DNA of 64,000 bases from Corynebacterium sp. p3-SID1056 (GTDB lineage Bacteria > Actinomycetota > Actinomycetes > Mycobacteriales > Mycobacteriaceae): assembly GCF_025152525.1 (NCBI RefSeq), contig NZ_JALXXL010000009.1:62001-126000 (forward strand). Reading direction: 5' to 3'. The notes under the pieces were generated by a model, which searched no databases, was not told the DNA's origin, and saw only the letters and a list, made by a program, of their open reading frames with translations. Positions 1 through 9,769 of this stretch are shown piece by piece. Position 1 is the first letter of the stretch. Each line of letters opens with the position of its first letter. The translations under genes were made by a program, and so were the position numbers.

Positions 1-133
1 AACTGTGTACAGTTGGTGAAAGCCCGAGTTCCCGAGAAATACGGCGTGCTCCCGCACTGCACAGTACGGCTGCAACGTCGATATACCGGGCCTTACATAC
101 AGCTACAAATTTTGCAGTGAAGGAAGGACCGTC
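1..133 (+). other. upstream region of the Asp23 operon
   Basis: I see no coding sequence here. A purine-rich ribosome binding site (GAAGGAAGG) lies just before the ATG at 134. The AT-rich stretch around 93-113 probably holds the operon promoter, but I cannot choose a convincing -35/-10 pair. Confidence 0.4.
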
Positions 134-637
134 ATGGCCGATCACACTCTGAACGACAACACCCTGGCAACCACCGATTCCGCGACCGCTACTGATGCGG
201 AGCAGACCCGTCCGCGCAACGAGAACCTGGAGTCCGACAGCGGCACCACCGTCATCGACGACAACGTTGTTGGCAAGATCGCCGGCATCGCCGCGCGTGA
301 GGTTTCCGGCGTGTACAACCTCGGCGGCGGCGCTGCGCGCATGTGGGGCGCAGTCCGTGAGTCGCTGACTTCCTCCACCAACGTCCAGCAGGGCGTCAAC
401 GTCGCTGTGGAGGACGGTCACACCTCTGTCGCTGTTGCCATCATCGCCGAGTACGGCGTGGCTATCCACGAGCTGGCCAACGCTATCCGTGAGAACATCA
501 CCGTTGCACTGACCCGCATGACCGGCCTGATCGTCGACCGCGTCGACGTCACCGTGCACGACGTGCACCTGCCGGAGCAGGACGATGCAGCCGACCAGGA
601 TGAGTTCCAGCCGAACAACCAGGCGCTGGGTCAGTAG
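134..637 (+). CDS. Asp23/Gls24 family envelope stress protein
   Basis: This 167-aa soluble protein belongs to the alkaline-shock Asp23/Gls24 family, which gathers at the inner face of the membrane through a small anchor protein (AmaP). An acidic N-terminal tail of about 37 residues is followed by the family core, recognisable from 'TVIDDNVVGKIAGIAAREVSGVYNLGG' in part (IAGIAAREVSGV) and the later RENITVALTRMTGL segment. The start is the ATG behind GAAGGAAGG. It is the first gene of a six-gene operon; the next start is 2 nt past its stop. The family is linked to cell-envelope stress, but the molecular activity is not settled. Confidence 0.9.
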   Translation: MADHTLNDNTLATTDSATATDAEQTRPRNENLESDSGTTVIDDNVVGKIAGIAAREVSGVYNLGGGAARMWGAVRESLTSSTNVQQGVNVAVEDGHTSVAVAIIAEYGVAIHELANAIRENITVALTRMTGLIVDRVDVTVHDVHLPEQDDAADQDEFQPNNQALGQ

Positions 638-639
638 TT

Positions 640-942
640 ATGGCGCGGACCCCCATCACCCTTGAGGTCGGGGAAGCCGTCCGCGACAGTGCGCTCGGTG
701 TTCCTGGCGTCGCCGGCTTGCACCGCGGCCGCGTCGGCGAGGTAGTCCTGCTGCTCCCCAATGCCCGCGTTGACGGGTTGCGGCAGGTCTACCGCGACGG
801 CGAACGGGGCATCGAAGTGCACATCGTCTTTGACACCGCCTCGGGGCGCGACATCCAGTCAGTGGCTGCAGATGTCCGCTCCGCGGTTTTCGACGCGGCG
901 GACTTCCCGTTCGTCAATGTCGTCGTGGCTGACGCTCGGTAG
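640..942 (+). CDS. small Asp23-like envelope stress protein
   Basis: This 100-aa protein begins 2 nt after the previous stop, so translation is probably coupled. It has the two-alpha, three-beta pattern of a shortened Asp23 domain: an early AVRDSALGVPGVAGLHRG helix/turn resembling the REVSGVYNLGG part of the full-length protein, and a C-terminal IQSVAADVRSAVFDA helix. No membrane segment is present. It is probably a partner or paralogue of the 134-637 product. The family assignment rests on pattern and operon context rather than on a strong motif. Confidence 0.7.
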   Translation: MARTPITLEVGEAVRDSALGVPGVAGLHRGRVGEVVLLLPNARVDGLRQVYRDGERGIEVHIVFDTASGRDIQSVAADVRSAVFDAADFPFVNVVVADAR

Positions 943-1037
943 CTACCCGATCCCACTCGCGGCTACGCGCCTCTCCCCTGCACTCGAGCAGGAGGGAGCT
1001 GCGCGCGGCCAGCAACTCCCCGAAATGTGGTTTTACT

Positions 1038-1238
1038 ATGAATGCTTTTTCTAATAAGGCGGTAACCGGTGCCATCATCGGCGTGGTTGTCGCGTTCTTT
1101 GTGACCTTCGGCGGCTGGCTGGGGCTGCTGTGGCTGCTGCTGTTCAGCGTCGTCGGCGGCGTCATCGGTGCGCAGCTCGATGGCCGCCTCGACATCGCGG
1201 AGATCTTAAGCACCAGCTCCGGTAAAGGCCGTAGCTGA
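1038..1238 (+). CDS. small membrane protein, DUF2273-like
   Basis: This is a 66-aa protein with two closely spaced hydrophobic segments (about residues 8-25 and 28-46) and a short polar tail. Small two-helix proteins of this kind recur in Asp23/AmaP operons and are annotated DUF2273. The stop codon overlaps the ATG of the next gene by one base. A role as membrane organiser for the Asp23 proteins is inferred only from position. Confidence 0.7.
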   Translation: MNAFSNKAVTGAIIGVVVAFFVTFGGWLGLLWLLLFSVVGGVIGAQLDGRLDIAEILSTSSGKGRS

Positions 1239-2191
1239 TGGGTACGACGTTCTACCACATCAGCGAACGCGCTGTTGAGCGTGTCGCTGAGGTGGCGGCC
1301 TCGTCGGTGCCAGGCACGCTCGCGGTGGACGCAAAGCTGGCCGGGTTGGCCGGCCGCAGCTTTCCCAGGATTGATGTCCACCTCGACCGACAGTCGGGTG
1401 TCGCGGCAATCGAGGCCGAGATCGCAACCGCCTACCCAGCGCCCATTGCTGCCATCACGGATGCCGTACGCGCAACCGTCATCTCGCACGTACGCACCTT
1501 GACGGGACTCGATGTCTCGCGCGTCAACGTGTCCGTGGCCAGCATCGAAGCGCAGGAGCTTGATGGTCGTGTGACTTGGGACGAGGTGGCCAGCCATTCC
1601 GCTTTTGCCATCCCTACCCCGATCCGCGTGCACCAGCTGTCGGTGGAATCTCCTCGGACGAAGCAGCGCGCACCGTTGAAGGAAATCCATTCGCGCTCCT
1701 TGGCAGATGACATGTGGGAGTTCAACCGGCCGCAACCTGTGTCGGTCGCCAGCGTCAAGCCCCCACAGCCAGTGAAGGTTCGCACCGAAGGATTTGCCCC
1801 CAGTGCAGCACAGGTGCGGGCAGTGGACACACCCGCCCCGGCTTCCCCGTGGTCGCCGGATACGCCAGAACCGCGAGTACCAGCACCCTTCAGTGTCACG
1901 CCAACGCAGCTACGCCGCGTGCGCACACCTGAGCCGGCCGCGGTACGACGCGTAGTCGCGCCTTCGCGCCGACCGCTGAAAGAGGTGTCTACAGGCGCTG
2001 CCCTGCAGGTGACGCCGGTGCGCACTGCGCCACAGCGCCCCCTGGACAAGGTCAATGTCAAGGCGACTCCGCTGCGCGAGGTTGCCGCGCCTGCGCCGAC
2101 GCCGCTGACAACCCCGCGGGCCCCGCGCCCGAAGCCGCTCAAGCAGATCTCGATTACTCCGGTGGTGAATGATTATGACCGCACCCGCTAA
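1238..2191 (+). CDS. Asp23/Gls24 family protein with long Pro/Arg-rich tail
   Basis: This is a 317-aa protein. Residues 1-115 form an Asp23-type domain (AVERVAEVAASSVPGT, then TLTGLDVSRVNVSVASI). The remaining ~200 residues are a low-complexity, basic, proline-rich tail. It carries repeated short motifs of the form P-L-K/R-E/Q/K-V/I (for example APLKEI, RPLKEV, TPLREV, KPLKQI) and repeated PxPVxV segments. No membrane helix is predicted. The tail is unusual for the family and looks like a multivalent binding or scaffold region. The 3' end overlaps the next gene by about 23 nt. Confidence 0.85.
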   Translation: MGTTFYHISERAVERVAEVAASSVPGTLAVDAKLAGLAGRSFPRIDVHLDRQSGVAAIEAEIATAYPAPIAAITDAVRATVISHVRTLTGLDVSRVNVSVASIEAQELDGRVTWDEVASHSAFAIPTPIRVHQLSVESPRTKQRAPLKEIHSRSLADDMWEFNRPQPVSVASVKPPQPVKVRTEGFAPSAAQVRAVDTPAPASPWSPDTPEPRVPAPFSVTPTQLRRVRTPEPAAVRRVVAPSRRPLKEVSTGAALQVTPVRTAPQRPLDKVNVKATPLREVAAPAPTPLTTPRAPRPKPLKQISITPVVNDYDRTR

Positions 2192-2855
2192 CGCACAACC
2201 AGCGGGACAGACGGAGGCCGCGGCGCCGGTCGGCCCGCACCCAGGTGACGAGCCCCGCGCCAACCCTGCCGCACGCTGGCTCACGATCCTCATCGCGCTC
2301 GTGCTCCTCGCTGGTGCCGCCGTCGTGGGACGCGACCTCTGGTACTACTTCCAGAACGACGACTCCTCCGACTCCTGGTTGCGGCCTGTTTTCGAGTTCG
2401 TCGGCCGCGCCACCATGGATGTCACCGCTGTCACCGTCGGTGCCATCATCGCCATCATCGGCTTGTTCCTCATCATCTACGCGTTTGTCCCGCGCGGCCA
2501 CACACACGTGCGCGTGAACTCTCCTGCCTCCATTTGGACTCGGCCCGTTGACATCGCCCGAAAGGCGACGCACGTCACCCGCTCCGAAGCTGGCAATTCC
2601 AGCATTCAGTCACGTGCCGACCGCAAGAAGCTGCGTGTGCAGGTAGAAGACGACGGCACTGGCGCATCCCTTCAGGAGCGCCTGGCTTACACGCTGCAGG
2701 GTGAGCTGCAGGGACTTACAACACCGCCGTCGATTGCGGTCAAGGTACTTCCGAAGGCACAAGACCCAGCAGCGGCTGCAGGGGCGCCTGAAGCGCCCAA
2801 CGCCGCGAATGAGGCACAACCGCTAGCAGAGCAGACTCAGGGGGTACAACGATGA
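2169..2855 (+). CDS. membrane protein of the Asp23 operon (DUF6286-like)
   Basis: This 228-aa protein has two membrane segments (about residues 35-55 and 85-107, the second rich in Ile/Val). A ~110-residue soluble domain follows (VNSPASIWTRPVDIARKATH, later VQVEDDGTGASLQERLA) and an Ala/Pro-rich tail. Actinobacterial Asp23 clusters commonly carry such a protein next to AmaP. Two in-frame ATGs (2169 and 2175) are possible starts; both overlap the preceding gene. Its stop overlaps the next gene by 4 nt. It is probably a membrane partner of the Asp23 proteins; its activity is unknown. Confidence 0.75.
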   Translation: MIMTAPANAQPAGQTEAAAPVGPHPGDEPRANPAARWLTILIALVLLAGAAVVGRDLWYYFQNDDSSDSWLRPVFEFVGRATMDVTAVTVGAIIAIIGLFLIIYAFVPRGHTHVRVNSPASIWTRPVDIARKATHVTRSEAGNSSIQSRADRKKLRVQVEDDGTGASLQERLAYTLQGELQGLTTPPSIAVKVLPKAQDPAAAAGAPEAPNAANEAQPLAEQTQGVQR

Positions 2856-3412
2856 GCAAGACGCTTTCCTTCTTCGACCGTCTCATTGTTTTTCTCACCG
2901 GCCTTGTCCTGCTCCTCGCAGGCCTCGTTCCTTTGGCGTATTACTGGGACATCCCGTATGTCAGTGAGTTCCTCAACGGCTTCAACCGCGAGGCGCTTGG
3001 CACCGTCCCAGACGAGAGCTGGTACCGCAACGCCCTGATCGCCGCTTTTGTGATCTTGCTGCTGCTCGGTGCGTGGTTCTTCCTGGCGAACATCCGCAGC
3101 AGGGCGTTCAGCACCCGTGACATCCTCACCGCTGATTCCCAACACGGTGAAAGCACGATTAACGTCGCTCGCGTGGCGGCAGCAGCATGCGAGTTCTTAG
3201 AGAAATCAGAAATGGTCAACCAGGCGAAAAGTAAGGTCGCGGTCGTAGGCAACCGCCCTACCGCCCGCTTCACGGTCATCGCAGACCCGAGCTACTCCTA
3301 CGATGATCTCACTCGCTTCTTGGAGGCCGCCGACGAGGACTTCCGTCTCGCCAACCACACGATGGAGATCGACACGGTCTGGGAACTGCACCTCGATCGC
3401 GTCACCGCCTAG
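2852..3412 (+). CDS. AmaP-like Asp23 membrane anchor protein
   Basis: This 186-aa protein has an N-terminal helical hairpin of two membrane segments (about residues 9-31 and 61-82). A cytoplasmic alpha/beta domain follows (ESTINVARVAAAACEFLEKS ... ARFTVIADPSYSYDDLTRFLE). This is the layout of AmaP, the protein that tethers Asp23 to the membrane. It is the last gene of the operon and its start overlaps the previous stop (ATGA). The last 10 nt of the gene and the sequence after it form copy 1 of a 114-bp direct repeat found again at 4186. Confidence 0.75.
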   Translation: MSKTLSFFDRLIVFLTGLVLLLAGLVPLAYYWDIPYVSEFLNGFNREALGTVPDESWYRNALIAAFVILLLLGAWFFLANIRSRAFSTRDILTADSQHGESTINVARVAAAACEFLEKSEMVNQAKSKVAVVGNRPTARFTVIADPSYSYDDLTRFLEAADEDFRLANHTMEIDTVWELHLDRVTA

Positions 3413-3516
3413 AGATCAACCAGCACGACCCGTGCTACCCGCCCCAGCGCGACTGGCTCACCGCCGCCCGCTGGGGCGATCTTCATTTCCGCGCCCTCGG
3501 CGCACGCGAGTATTCG
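3403..3516. repeat. 114-bp direct repeat, copy 1 (gene remnant)
   Basis: This segment aligns without gaps to 4186-4299 with 4 mismatches. Copy 2 is the 3' end of the minus-strand hypothetical gene (4192-4941). Copy 1 still reads as the same C-terminus on the minus strand, ending VARVVLVDL and TAG. All four differences fall on synonymous positions (GAG/GAA, AAA/AAG, CGC/CGG, GAC/GAT). It is therefore a remnant of a once-functional homologue. It also covers the stop codon of the AmaP gene. Confidence 0.9.
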
Positions 3517-3562
3517 GGTACGAGGGTGAGCATTGGAACAACCCTTACCCCAAACCACCGGT

Positions 3563-3596
3563 TATCCTCCGTGGATGTAGGGAACAAGTAACCGGA
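3563..3596. promoter_or_regulatory. inverted repeats upstream of toxin-antitoxin genes
   Basis: A perfect CCGGTTA ... TAACCGG inverted repeat (arms near 3563 and 3590) lies ahead of the antitoxin gene. A short TAGCC-AACAC-GGCTA hairpin follows at about 3600-3615, close to a TATTAC/TACGAT -10-like element. Either could be the operator of the RHH antitoxin. The position fits autoregulation, but I have no direct support. Confidence 0.35.
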
Positions 3597-3630
3597 GCCT
3601 AGCCAACACGGCTATTTCCGTATTACGATT

Positions 3631-3882
3631 ATGGACATGAAAACTATAAACGGAAAACCAATCAGTGAAGAGCAGATCGATACGTGGGTCGCTGAAGCCG
3701 AAGACGGTTACGACGTGGAGACACTGCGCCGCCGAGGGCGGAAGCCTCGCGACAAAGATGCCGCAAAGGTTATCTCCATCCGGCTCTCCCCCAGTGAGAT
3801 TTCTGACCTTGACAAATACGCGGCTACCCACGGATGGTCAAGGTCACGGGCAATTCGCGAAGCGTTGAAGAGCGCAATTTAG
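3631..3882 (+). CDS. ribbon-helix-helix (CopG-type) antitoxin
   Basis: This is an 83-aa protein. A polar N-terminal part of about 45 residues is followed by a ribbon-helix-helix DNA-binding domain (KVISIRLSPSEISDLDKYA, turn, WSRSRAIREALKSAI). RHH proteins of this size normally repress their own toxin-antitoxin operon and neutralise the toxin through the other half of the protein. A second in-frame ATG at 3637 sits 7 nt after a TACGAT hexamer and would make a leaderless start. Base composition is clearly more AT-rich than in the neighbours, which suggests transfer. The next gene starts 2 nt after the stop. Confidence 0.8.
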   Translation: MDMKTINGKPISEEQIDTWVAEAEDGYDVETLRRRGRKPRDKDAAKVISIRLSPSEISDLDKYAATHGWSRSRAIREALKSAI

Positions 3883-3884
3883 AG

Positions 3885-4127
3885 ATGGAAGTTCGTGGGA
3901 ATGCCACAAAACACGGCATCACGCCGAAAGACTCAATCACAGCTGCCACATCAGGCTGCGTTTTTAGCGCTGCACTTGATGAAGAGCACCCTCAGAGAGA
4001 ATTGCGTCTCGGATTCGACGGCTCAAGTAGGCTGCTCGAAATCGTTGTTCTCGTCTGGGATGACCACAGCGAAACGATCATCCACTCCATGAAAGCGAGA
4101 AAAAAGTACCGCGCTCTACTCGATTAG
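3885..4127 (+). CDS. putative type II toxin (BrnT/DUF4258-like)
   Basis: This is an 80-aa product from the ATG at 3885; an in-frame ATG at 3834 would overlap the antitoxin and is less likely. The pattern is typical of small RelE-fold toxins of the BrnT/DUF4258 type: an N-terminal NATKHGIT helix start, a central LRLGFDGSSRLLEIVVLVW strand pair, and a C-terminal IIHSMKARKKYRALL ending. Position right behind an RHH antitoxin supports the call. The exact family and target (probably RNA) are inferred. Confidence 0.7.
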   Translation: MEVRGNATKHGITPKDSITAATSGCVFSAALDEEHPQRELRLGFDGSSRLLEIVVLVWDDHSETIIHSMKARKKYRALLD

Positions 4128-4185
4128 TTATCGCCTATTCATGAACATCCTAAAGCAAGCTTTCCTTTGAACTTCGTTTCGACAA

Positions 4186-4299
4186 CACCGCCTAGAGGTC
4201 AACCAGCACGACGCGTGCTACCCGCCCCAGCGCGACTGGCTCACCGCCGCCCGCTGGGGCGATTTTCATCTCCGCGCCCTCGGCGCACGCGAGTATTCG
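4186..4299. repeat. 114-bp direct repeat, copy 2
   Basis: This copy is the functional 3' end of the minus-strand gene 4192-4941 plus 6 bases beyond its stop. It matches 3403-3516 at 110 of 114 positions. Together the copies bracket the low-GC toxin-antitoxin segment (about 3517-4185). Confidence 0.9.
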
Positions 4300-4941
4300 T
4301 GCAAACTTATACGTCTCGTGGGTTGTTGCCCTCCGCCCTTCTTGCCTCCACAGGGTAATCCGCTGGCCGATGATCGCGCGAGCCCCACCTTCGAAGCCCA
4401 CGAACCATCTCGCACTACCAATGTCGGGCTGTTCCAAGCCCTTCAACTCGGGCGCCTCGTCCGCGTCCAAGGCGTTAACGAGCGTCACGACGCCAAGCCT
4501 GTGCTCGATGCCCTCCGTATCCGTCACGATGAGGTTTCGTCCTGGTCCTACTGCACGGAAGTGCGTGGCTTTCCATGAGCTCGGCATCCGTGCGTCCTGC
4601 CCCACCGGCCGAACGACGACGTCTGAACCGCACAACGTGACTCGTTGCTTCGGTGCGGTCGTTTGCACCGCCATAGGTGTCTCAGCTGGCCAGCGAACCA
4701 ATGACGGGTGTTCGGATTCCATTACGCCGAGGATCTCCAGCATTTCCTCATCGCTTGTCCCCCATCTGGCACCCCGATTGCGCAGGGTGCCGAGCAGCGC
4801 CGAAAGGCTCAAATCTGGCTGTCCTTCCCACACTCGCTGAAGCGCGTCAATCAGCGTAGGGATGCGTGTTGGGTCGTTGTTGTCCACACCGGTGCATTCT
4901 AGTGGCCTCGTACCGCCACGAATCCACTGAGCTTCAAACAT
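4192..4941 (-). CDS. hypothetical protein
   Basis: I do not recognise this 249-aa protein. It has no signal peptide and no membrane segment. The N-terminal ~80 residues are mostly helical (TLIDALQRVWEGQPDLSLSALLGTL, then a TSDEEMLEILGVME stretch). The C-terminal half looks like beta-rich modules (RVTLCGSDVVVRPVGQDARM ... RNLIVTDTEGIEHRLGVVTL ... ARAIIGQRITLW). I chose the ATG at 4941 because the 7 codons upstream run into the tuf terminator hairpin. Its last 36 codons are duplicated at 3403-3516 beyond the toxin-antitoxin pair. Confidence 0.65.
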   Translation of the reverse strand: MFEAQWIRGGTRPLECTGVDNNDPTRIPTLIDALQRVWEGQPDLSLSALLGTLRNRGARWGTSDEEMLEILGVMESEHPSLVRWPAETPMAVQTTAPKQRVTLCGSDVVVRPVGQDARMPSSWKATHFRAVGPGRNLIVTDTEGIEHRLGVVTLVNALDADEAPELKGLEQPDIGSARWFVGFEGGARAIIGQRITLWRQEGRRATTHETYKFARILACAEGAEMKIAPAGGGEPVALGRVARVVLVDL

Positions 4942-4944
4942 GCG

Positions 4945-4980
4945 AAAAGGGCCACTCCCCAAAAGGGAAGTGGCCCTTCT
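4945..4980 (-). terminator. rho-independent terminator of tuf
   Basis: On the minus strand the sequence reads AAGGGCCACT - short loop - AGTGGCCC followed by TTTT, 36-70 nt after the tuf stop. The stem is nearly perfect. Confidence 0.9.
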
Positions 4981-5016
4981 CTAGGCTCTGGTCAAAACCA
5001 GATCAGCGAGCTTGAA

Positions 5017-6207
<1,191 letters not shown>

Positions 6208-6557
6208 TGATTGTCCTCCTGGACTTCATGGTGGCTACGACCTTCGCAGCCACATAATTTACATTTGCCCTACTCCGGGCGGCGTTTTCACACAGCCTGG
6301 AGCAATGACCATTTCACAATGTGCCAGTTACCTGATCCTAGAGAGTTCGTGACCGTTTTTCAAACCGGCCGACCCCAAAAAGTCCGGATCCACCTAGTGC
6401 GTAACGGCCGTCTCAAGCACCAACCATGCAGGCCATGTAGTGGTTGTGCGCCTCAGCCCGACCGTTACCCACCAGGGTGAGCACCTGCCCCCATCTTCCG
6501 GTTCCGCCGCTGGCACGCAGCGGAGCCGTCCGGGGACAGTGCCACGAAGCGCTGAGC
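6208..6557 (-). other. fusA-tuf intergenic region
   Basis: This 350-nt gap holds no gene that I can support. It contains the tuf promoter and an untranslated leader of about 120 nt. Between the fusA stop and the promoter there are GC-rich imperfect inverted repeats but no clear U-tracted terminator, so some fusA readthrough into tuf is likely. Confidence 0.6.
6335..6363 (-). promoter_or_regulatory. tuf promoter
   Basis: On the minus strand TTGAAA (6358-6363) and TAGGAT (6335-6340) are separated by 17 nt, a close fit to a sigma-A promoter. The predicted start lies about 120 nt upstream of the tuf GTG. Confidence 0.65.
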
Positions 6558-8678
6558 TTAGTTGCCGTTGCGCTCGTCGATGATCTCCTGGGCGACGCTC
6601 TGCGGAACCTCGGCGTAGGAGTCAAAGACCATGGTGAAGTTCGCACGACCAGCGGTCGAGGAACGCAGGTCACCGATGTAGCCGAACATCTCGGACAGCG
6701 GCACCTTTGCCTTGACGACCTTTGCACCAGAACGGTCCTCCATAGCGAAGACCTGACCACGACGGGAAGAAATGTCACCGTTAACGGTGCCCATGTACTC
6801 CTCCGGGGTGACAACCTCGACGGCCATCAGCGGCTCGAGCAGGACCGGCTTGGCCTTTGCCACAGCCTCCTTCAGCACCTGGGAACCGGCCATCTTGAAG
6901 GCCATCTCCGAGGAGTCAACCTCGTGGTAGGCACCGTCTTCCAGGGTGGCCTTGATGTTGACCAGGGGGAAGCCAGCGAGGTAGCCGTACTGCATTGCGT
7001 CCTGGATACCAGCGTCAACCGACGGGATGTACTCCTTCGGCACGCGGCCACCGGTGACGGCGTTCTCGAACTTGTAGGTCGCGGACTCGCCCTCCTCCAG
7101 GGTGTCCGGATCCGGGTTGTACGGCTCGATGGTGACGATGACCTTCGCGAACTGACCGGAACCACCGGTCTGCTTCTTGTGGGTGTAGTCCAGGGACTGC
7201 ACGGTCTTGCGGATGGTCTCGCGGTAGGCAACCTGCGGGTTACCGATGTTCGCCTCGACCTTGAACTCACGCTTCATGCGGTCGACCAGCACGTCGAGGT
7301 GGAGCTCGCCCATGCCGCCGATAACGGTCTGGCCGGTCTCCTCGTCCAGCTTGACGGTGAAGGTCGGGTCCTCTTCAGCGAGCTTCTGGATAGCGGTACC
7401 CAGCTTCTCCTGGTCGGCCTTGGTCTTCGGCTCGATGGCGACCTGGATCACCGGATCCGGGAAGTCCATGGACTCCAGGATGATCGGGTGGTCCGGGTTG
7501 CACAGGGTGTCACCGGTGGTGGTGTGCTTCAGACCGATGAACGCGTAGATGTTACCGGCGTCAGCGTGCTCGACCGGGTTCTCCTTGTTCGCGTGCATCT
7601 GGAAGAGCTTGCCCACGCGCTCCTTATTCTGCTTGGTGGAGTTGAGCATGTTCTCGCCCGGGATGGCCTGGCCGGAGTACACGCGCACGTAGGTGAGCTT
7701 GCCGAAGAACGGGTGGACAGCGACCTTGAAGGCCAGCGCGGAGAACGGCTCCTCGACGGACGGCTTACGCGTCATCGGGGTCTCGCCGTCGAGCGCGGTG
7801 CCCTGCACCTCGCCCACGTCGAGCGGGCTCGGCAGGTAGTCGACCACAGCGTCGAGCAGCGGCTGAACACCCTTGTTGCGGTACGCGGTGCCGCACAGCA
7901 CCGGGTAGATCTCGGAGTTGACCGTCATCTTGCGGATCGCGGCCTTGATCTCTTCCTTGGTCAGCTCCTCGCCGCCGAAGTACTTCTCCATGAGCTCTTC
8001 GTCGGACTCAGCAACGGCCTCGAGCAGCTTCTCGCGGTACTCCTCGGCCTTGTCCTGGAGGTCAGCCGGGATTTCCTCGATGGTCGGCTCTGCACCGGTC
8101 TCGACCTTGCCACGCCAGGTGATCGCCTGCATGTCGATGAGGTCGACCACGCCGTCGAAGTTGTCCTCAGCGCCGATCGGCAGCTGGAGTACCAACGGCT
8201 TCGCGCCGAGACGGTCAATGATGGTGCCGACGGTGTAGTAGAAGTCAGCGCCGAGCTTGTCCATCTTGTTGACGAAGCAGATACGCGGCACGTCGTACTT
8301 CGCAGCCTGACGCCACACCTGCTCGGACTGCGGCTCAACGCCCTCCTTGCCGTCGAAGACAGCAACAGCGCCGTCGAGCACGCGCAGGGAACGCTCCACC
8401 TCAACGGTAAAGTCGACGTGACCCGGGGTGTCAATGATGTTGATCTGGTTGTTGTTCCAGAAGCAGGTCACAGCGGCCGACGTAATGGTGATGCCGCGCT
8501 CCTTCTCCTGTTCCATCCAGTCGGTGGTCGCACCACCGTCGTGGGTCTCGCCGACCTTGCGGTTGATACCCGTGTAGAACAGGATGCGCTCGGTCGTGGT
8601 GGTCTTACCAGCATCGATGTGGGCCATGATGCCGATGTTGCGAACCTTGTGCAGGTCCTTAAGCACTTCTTGTGCCAC
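6558..8678 (-). CDS. fusA: elongation factor G
   Basis: EF-G is the translocation GTPase of the ribosome. The 706-aa length is normal. The GTPase motifs [13 protein letters not shown] (from about residue 20), DTPGH and NKMDK are intact, and domains II-V follow with the usual YRETI and [15 protein letters not shown] segments. The start is GTG behind a weak GGGG-type site. It follows rpsL-rpsG in the normal order, but a structured terminator and a good promoter separate it from rpsG. Confidence 0.97.
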   Translation of the reverse strand: MAQEVLKDLHKVRNIGIMAHIDAGKTTTTERILFYTGINRKVGETHDGGATTDWMEQEKERGITITSAAVTCFWNNNQINIIDTPGHVDFTVEVERSLRVLDGAVAVFDGKEGVEPQSEQVWRQAAKYDVPRICFVNKMDKLGADFYYTVGTIIDRLGAKPLVLQLPIGAEDNFDGVVDLIDMQAITWRGKVETGAEPTIEEIPADLQDKAEEYREKLLEAVAESDEELMEKYFGGEELTKEEIKAAIRKMTVNSEIYPVLCGTAYRNKGVQPLLDAVVDYLPSPLDVGEVQGTALDGETPMTRKPSVEEPFSALAFKVAVHPFFGKLTYVRVYSGQAIPGENMLNSTKQNKERVGKLFQMHANKENPVEHADAGNIYAFIGLKHTTTGDTLCNPDHPIILESMDFPDPVIQVAIEPKTKADQEKLGTAIQKLAEEDPTFTVKLDEETGQTVIGGMGELHLDVLVDRMKREFKVEANIGNPQVAYRETIRKTVQSLDYTHKKQTGGSGQFAKVIVTIEPYNPDPDTLEEGESATYKFENAVTGGRVPKEYIPSVDAGIQDAMQYGYLAGFPLVNIKATLEDGAYHEVDSSEMAFKMAGSQVLKEAVAKAKPVLLEPLMAVEVVTPEEYMGTVNGDISSRRGQVFAMEDRSGAKVVKAKVPLSEMFGYIGDLRSSTAGRANFTMVFDSYAEVPQSVAQEIIDERNGN

Positions 8679-8730
8679 GTTATTACCCCAACTTAAAAGT
8701 CGTCGACGCGCTGAGTGCGAACCCAGCGTG

Positions 8731-8758
8731 CGCCTATGGCGAATAATTTCCTTGTCAA
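8731..8758 (-). promoter_or_regulatory. candidate fusA promoter
   Basis: A perfect TTGACA (minus strand, 8753-8758) is followed after 16 nt by TAGGCG (8731-8736). The -10 is only a partial match. The position, between the rpsG terminator and fusA, supports it. Confidence 0.5.
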
Positions 8759-8809
8759 TTCTGCCACTTCTTCACGTAAATGGCAGGATAAGTCGCATTC
8801 GTCACTATG

Positions 8810-8900
8810 AAAAACACCCGGGTGCCACTTCACAACGCGACGTCGAGAAGCGAATATTGAGTTTGCTTCTGCCGTTTTGCTGCAGGTGACTTCCGGGTGT
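8810..8900 (-). terminator. structured terminator between rpsG and fusA
   Basis: On the minus strand the outer stem ACACCCGG / CCGGGTGT (8893-8900 and 8814-8821) encloses an inner hairpin (AGAAGC / GCTTCT) and is followed directly by a run of five T. The loop is long, so termination may be partial. Confidence 0.55.
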
Positions 8901-8923
8901 CATAGCTACTGTGCGCGCAGGTC

Positions 8924-9391
8924 TTACCAGCGGTAGTGGGCGAAGGCGCGGTTGGCCTCAGCCATCTTGTGCATGTCCTCGCGGCGCTTCACGGATGCAC
9001 CGAGGCCGTTGGAAGCATCGAGGATCTCGTTAGCCAGGCGCTCAACCATGGTGTTCTCACGACGCTGGCGGGTGAAGGTGACCATCCAACGCAGTGCGAG
9101 GGTGTTGGAACGGCCGGGCTTGACCTCAACCGGTACCTGGTAGGTCGCGCCACCAACGCGGCGGGAACGAACCTCCAGGTCAGGACGGATGTTGCCCAGG
9201 GCCTTCTCGAGGGTGCCAACCGGGTCGGTACCGGTCTTCTCGCGGCACTGCTCGAGAGCGCCGTAGACGATGCGCTCTGCGGTGGACTTCTTGCCGTCCT
9301 GGAGCACCTTGTTCACCAGCTGGGTGACCAGCTCGGACTGGTATACCGGGTCCTTGACTACGGGACGCTTCGGAGCTTGCTGTTTACGCAT
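8924..9391 (-). CDS. rpsG: 30S ribosomal protein S7
   Basis: S7 binds the head of the 30S subunit and nucleates its assembly. The 155-aa length is normal. The N-terminus ([19 protein letters not shown]) and the [11 protein letters not shown] segment are typical. It lies 6 nt downstream of rpsL, in the usual rpsL-rpsG pair. Confidence 0.97.
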   Translation of the reverse strand: MRKQQAPKRPVVKDPVYQSELVTQLVNKVLQDGKKSTAERIVYGALEQCREKTGTDPVGTLEKALGNIRPDLEVRSRRVGGATYQVPVEVKPGRSNTLALRWMVTFTRQRRENTMVERLANEILDASNGLGASVKRREDMHKMAEANRAFAHYRW

Positions 9392-9397
9392 ATCTGA

Positions 9398-9769
9398 TTA
9401 CTGTCCCTTCTTTGCGCCGTAGCGGGAACGAGCCTGCTTACGGTCCTTGACGCCCTGGGTATCCAGTGCGCCGCGGATGATCTTGTAGCGAACGCCCGGG
9501 AGGTCCTTCACACGACCACCGCGCACGAGCACCATGGAGTGCTCCTGCAGGTTGTGACCCTCGCCCGGGATGTATGCGGAAACCTCAATACCGGAGGTGA
9601 GGCGCACACGTGCGACCTTACGCAGTGCCGAGTTCGGCTTCTTCGGGGTGGTGGTGTACACGCGGGTGCACACGCCGCGACGCTGGGGCGAGCCCTTCAG
9701 CGCAGCGGTAGCCACCTTCTGGCTCTTATCGTGGCGGCCCTTGCGGACCAGCTGCTGAATAGTAGGCAT
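9398..9769 (-). CDS. rpsL: 30S ribosomal protein S12
   Basis: S12 sits at the decoding centre and affects translational accuracy. The 123-aa length is normal. The TPKKPNS loop (Lys43) and the GRVKDLPG loop (Lys88) are both unaltered, so the common streptomycin-resistance substitutions are absent. It is the first gene of the rpsL-rpsG unit, divergent from the DUF1707 gene. Confidence 0.97.
   Translation of the reverse strand: MPTIQQLVRKGRHDKSQKVATAALKGSPQRRGVCTRVYTTTPKKPNSALRKVARVRLTSGIEVSAYIPGEGHNLQEHSMVLVRGGRVKDLPGVRYKIIRGALDTQGVKDRKQARSRYGAKKGQ

Noticed and set aside
3517..4185. Insertion sequence or integron cassette carrying the toxin-antitoxin genes
   Set aside because: There is no transposase, integrase, terminal inverted repeat or short target duplication; the flanking repeats are gene-derived.
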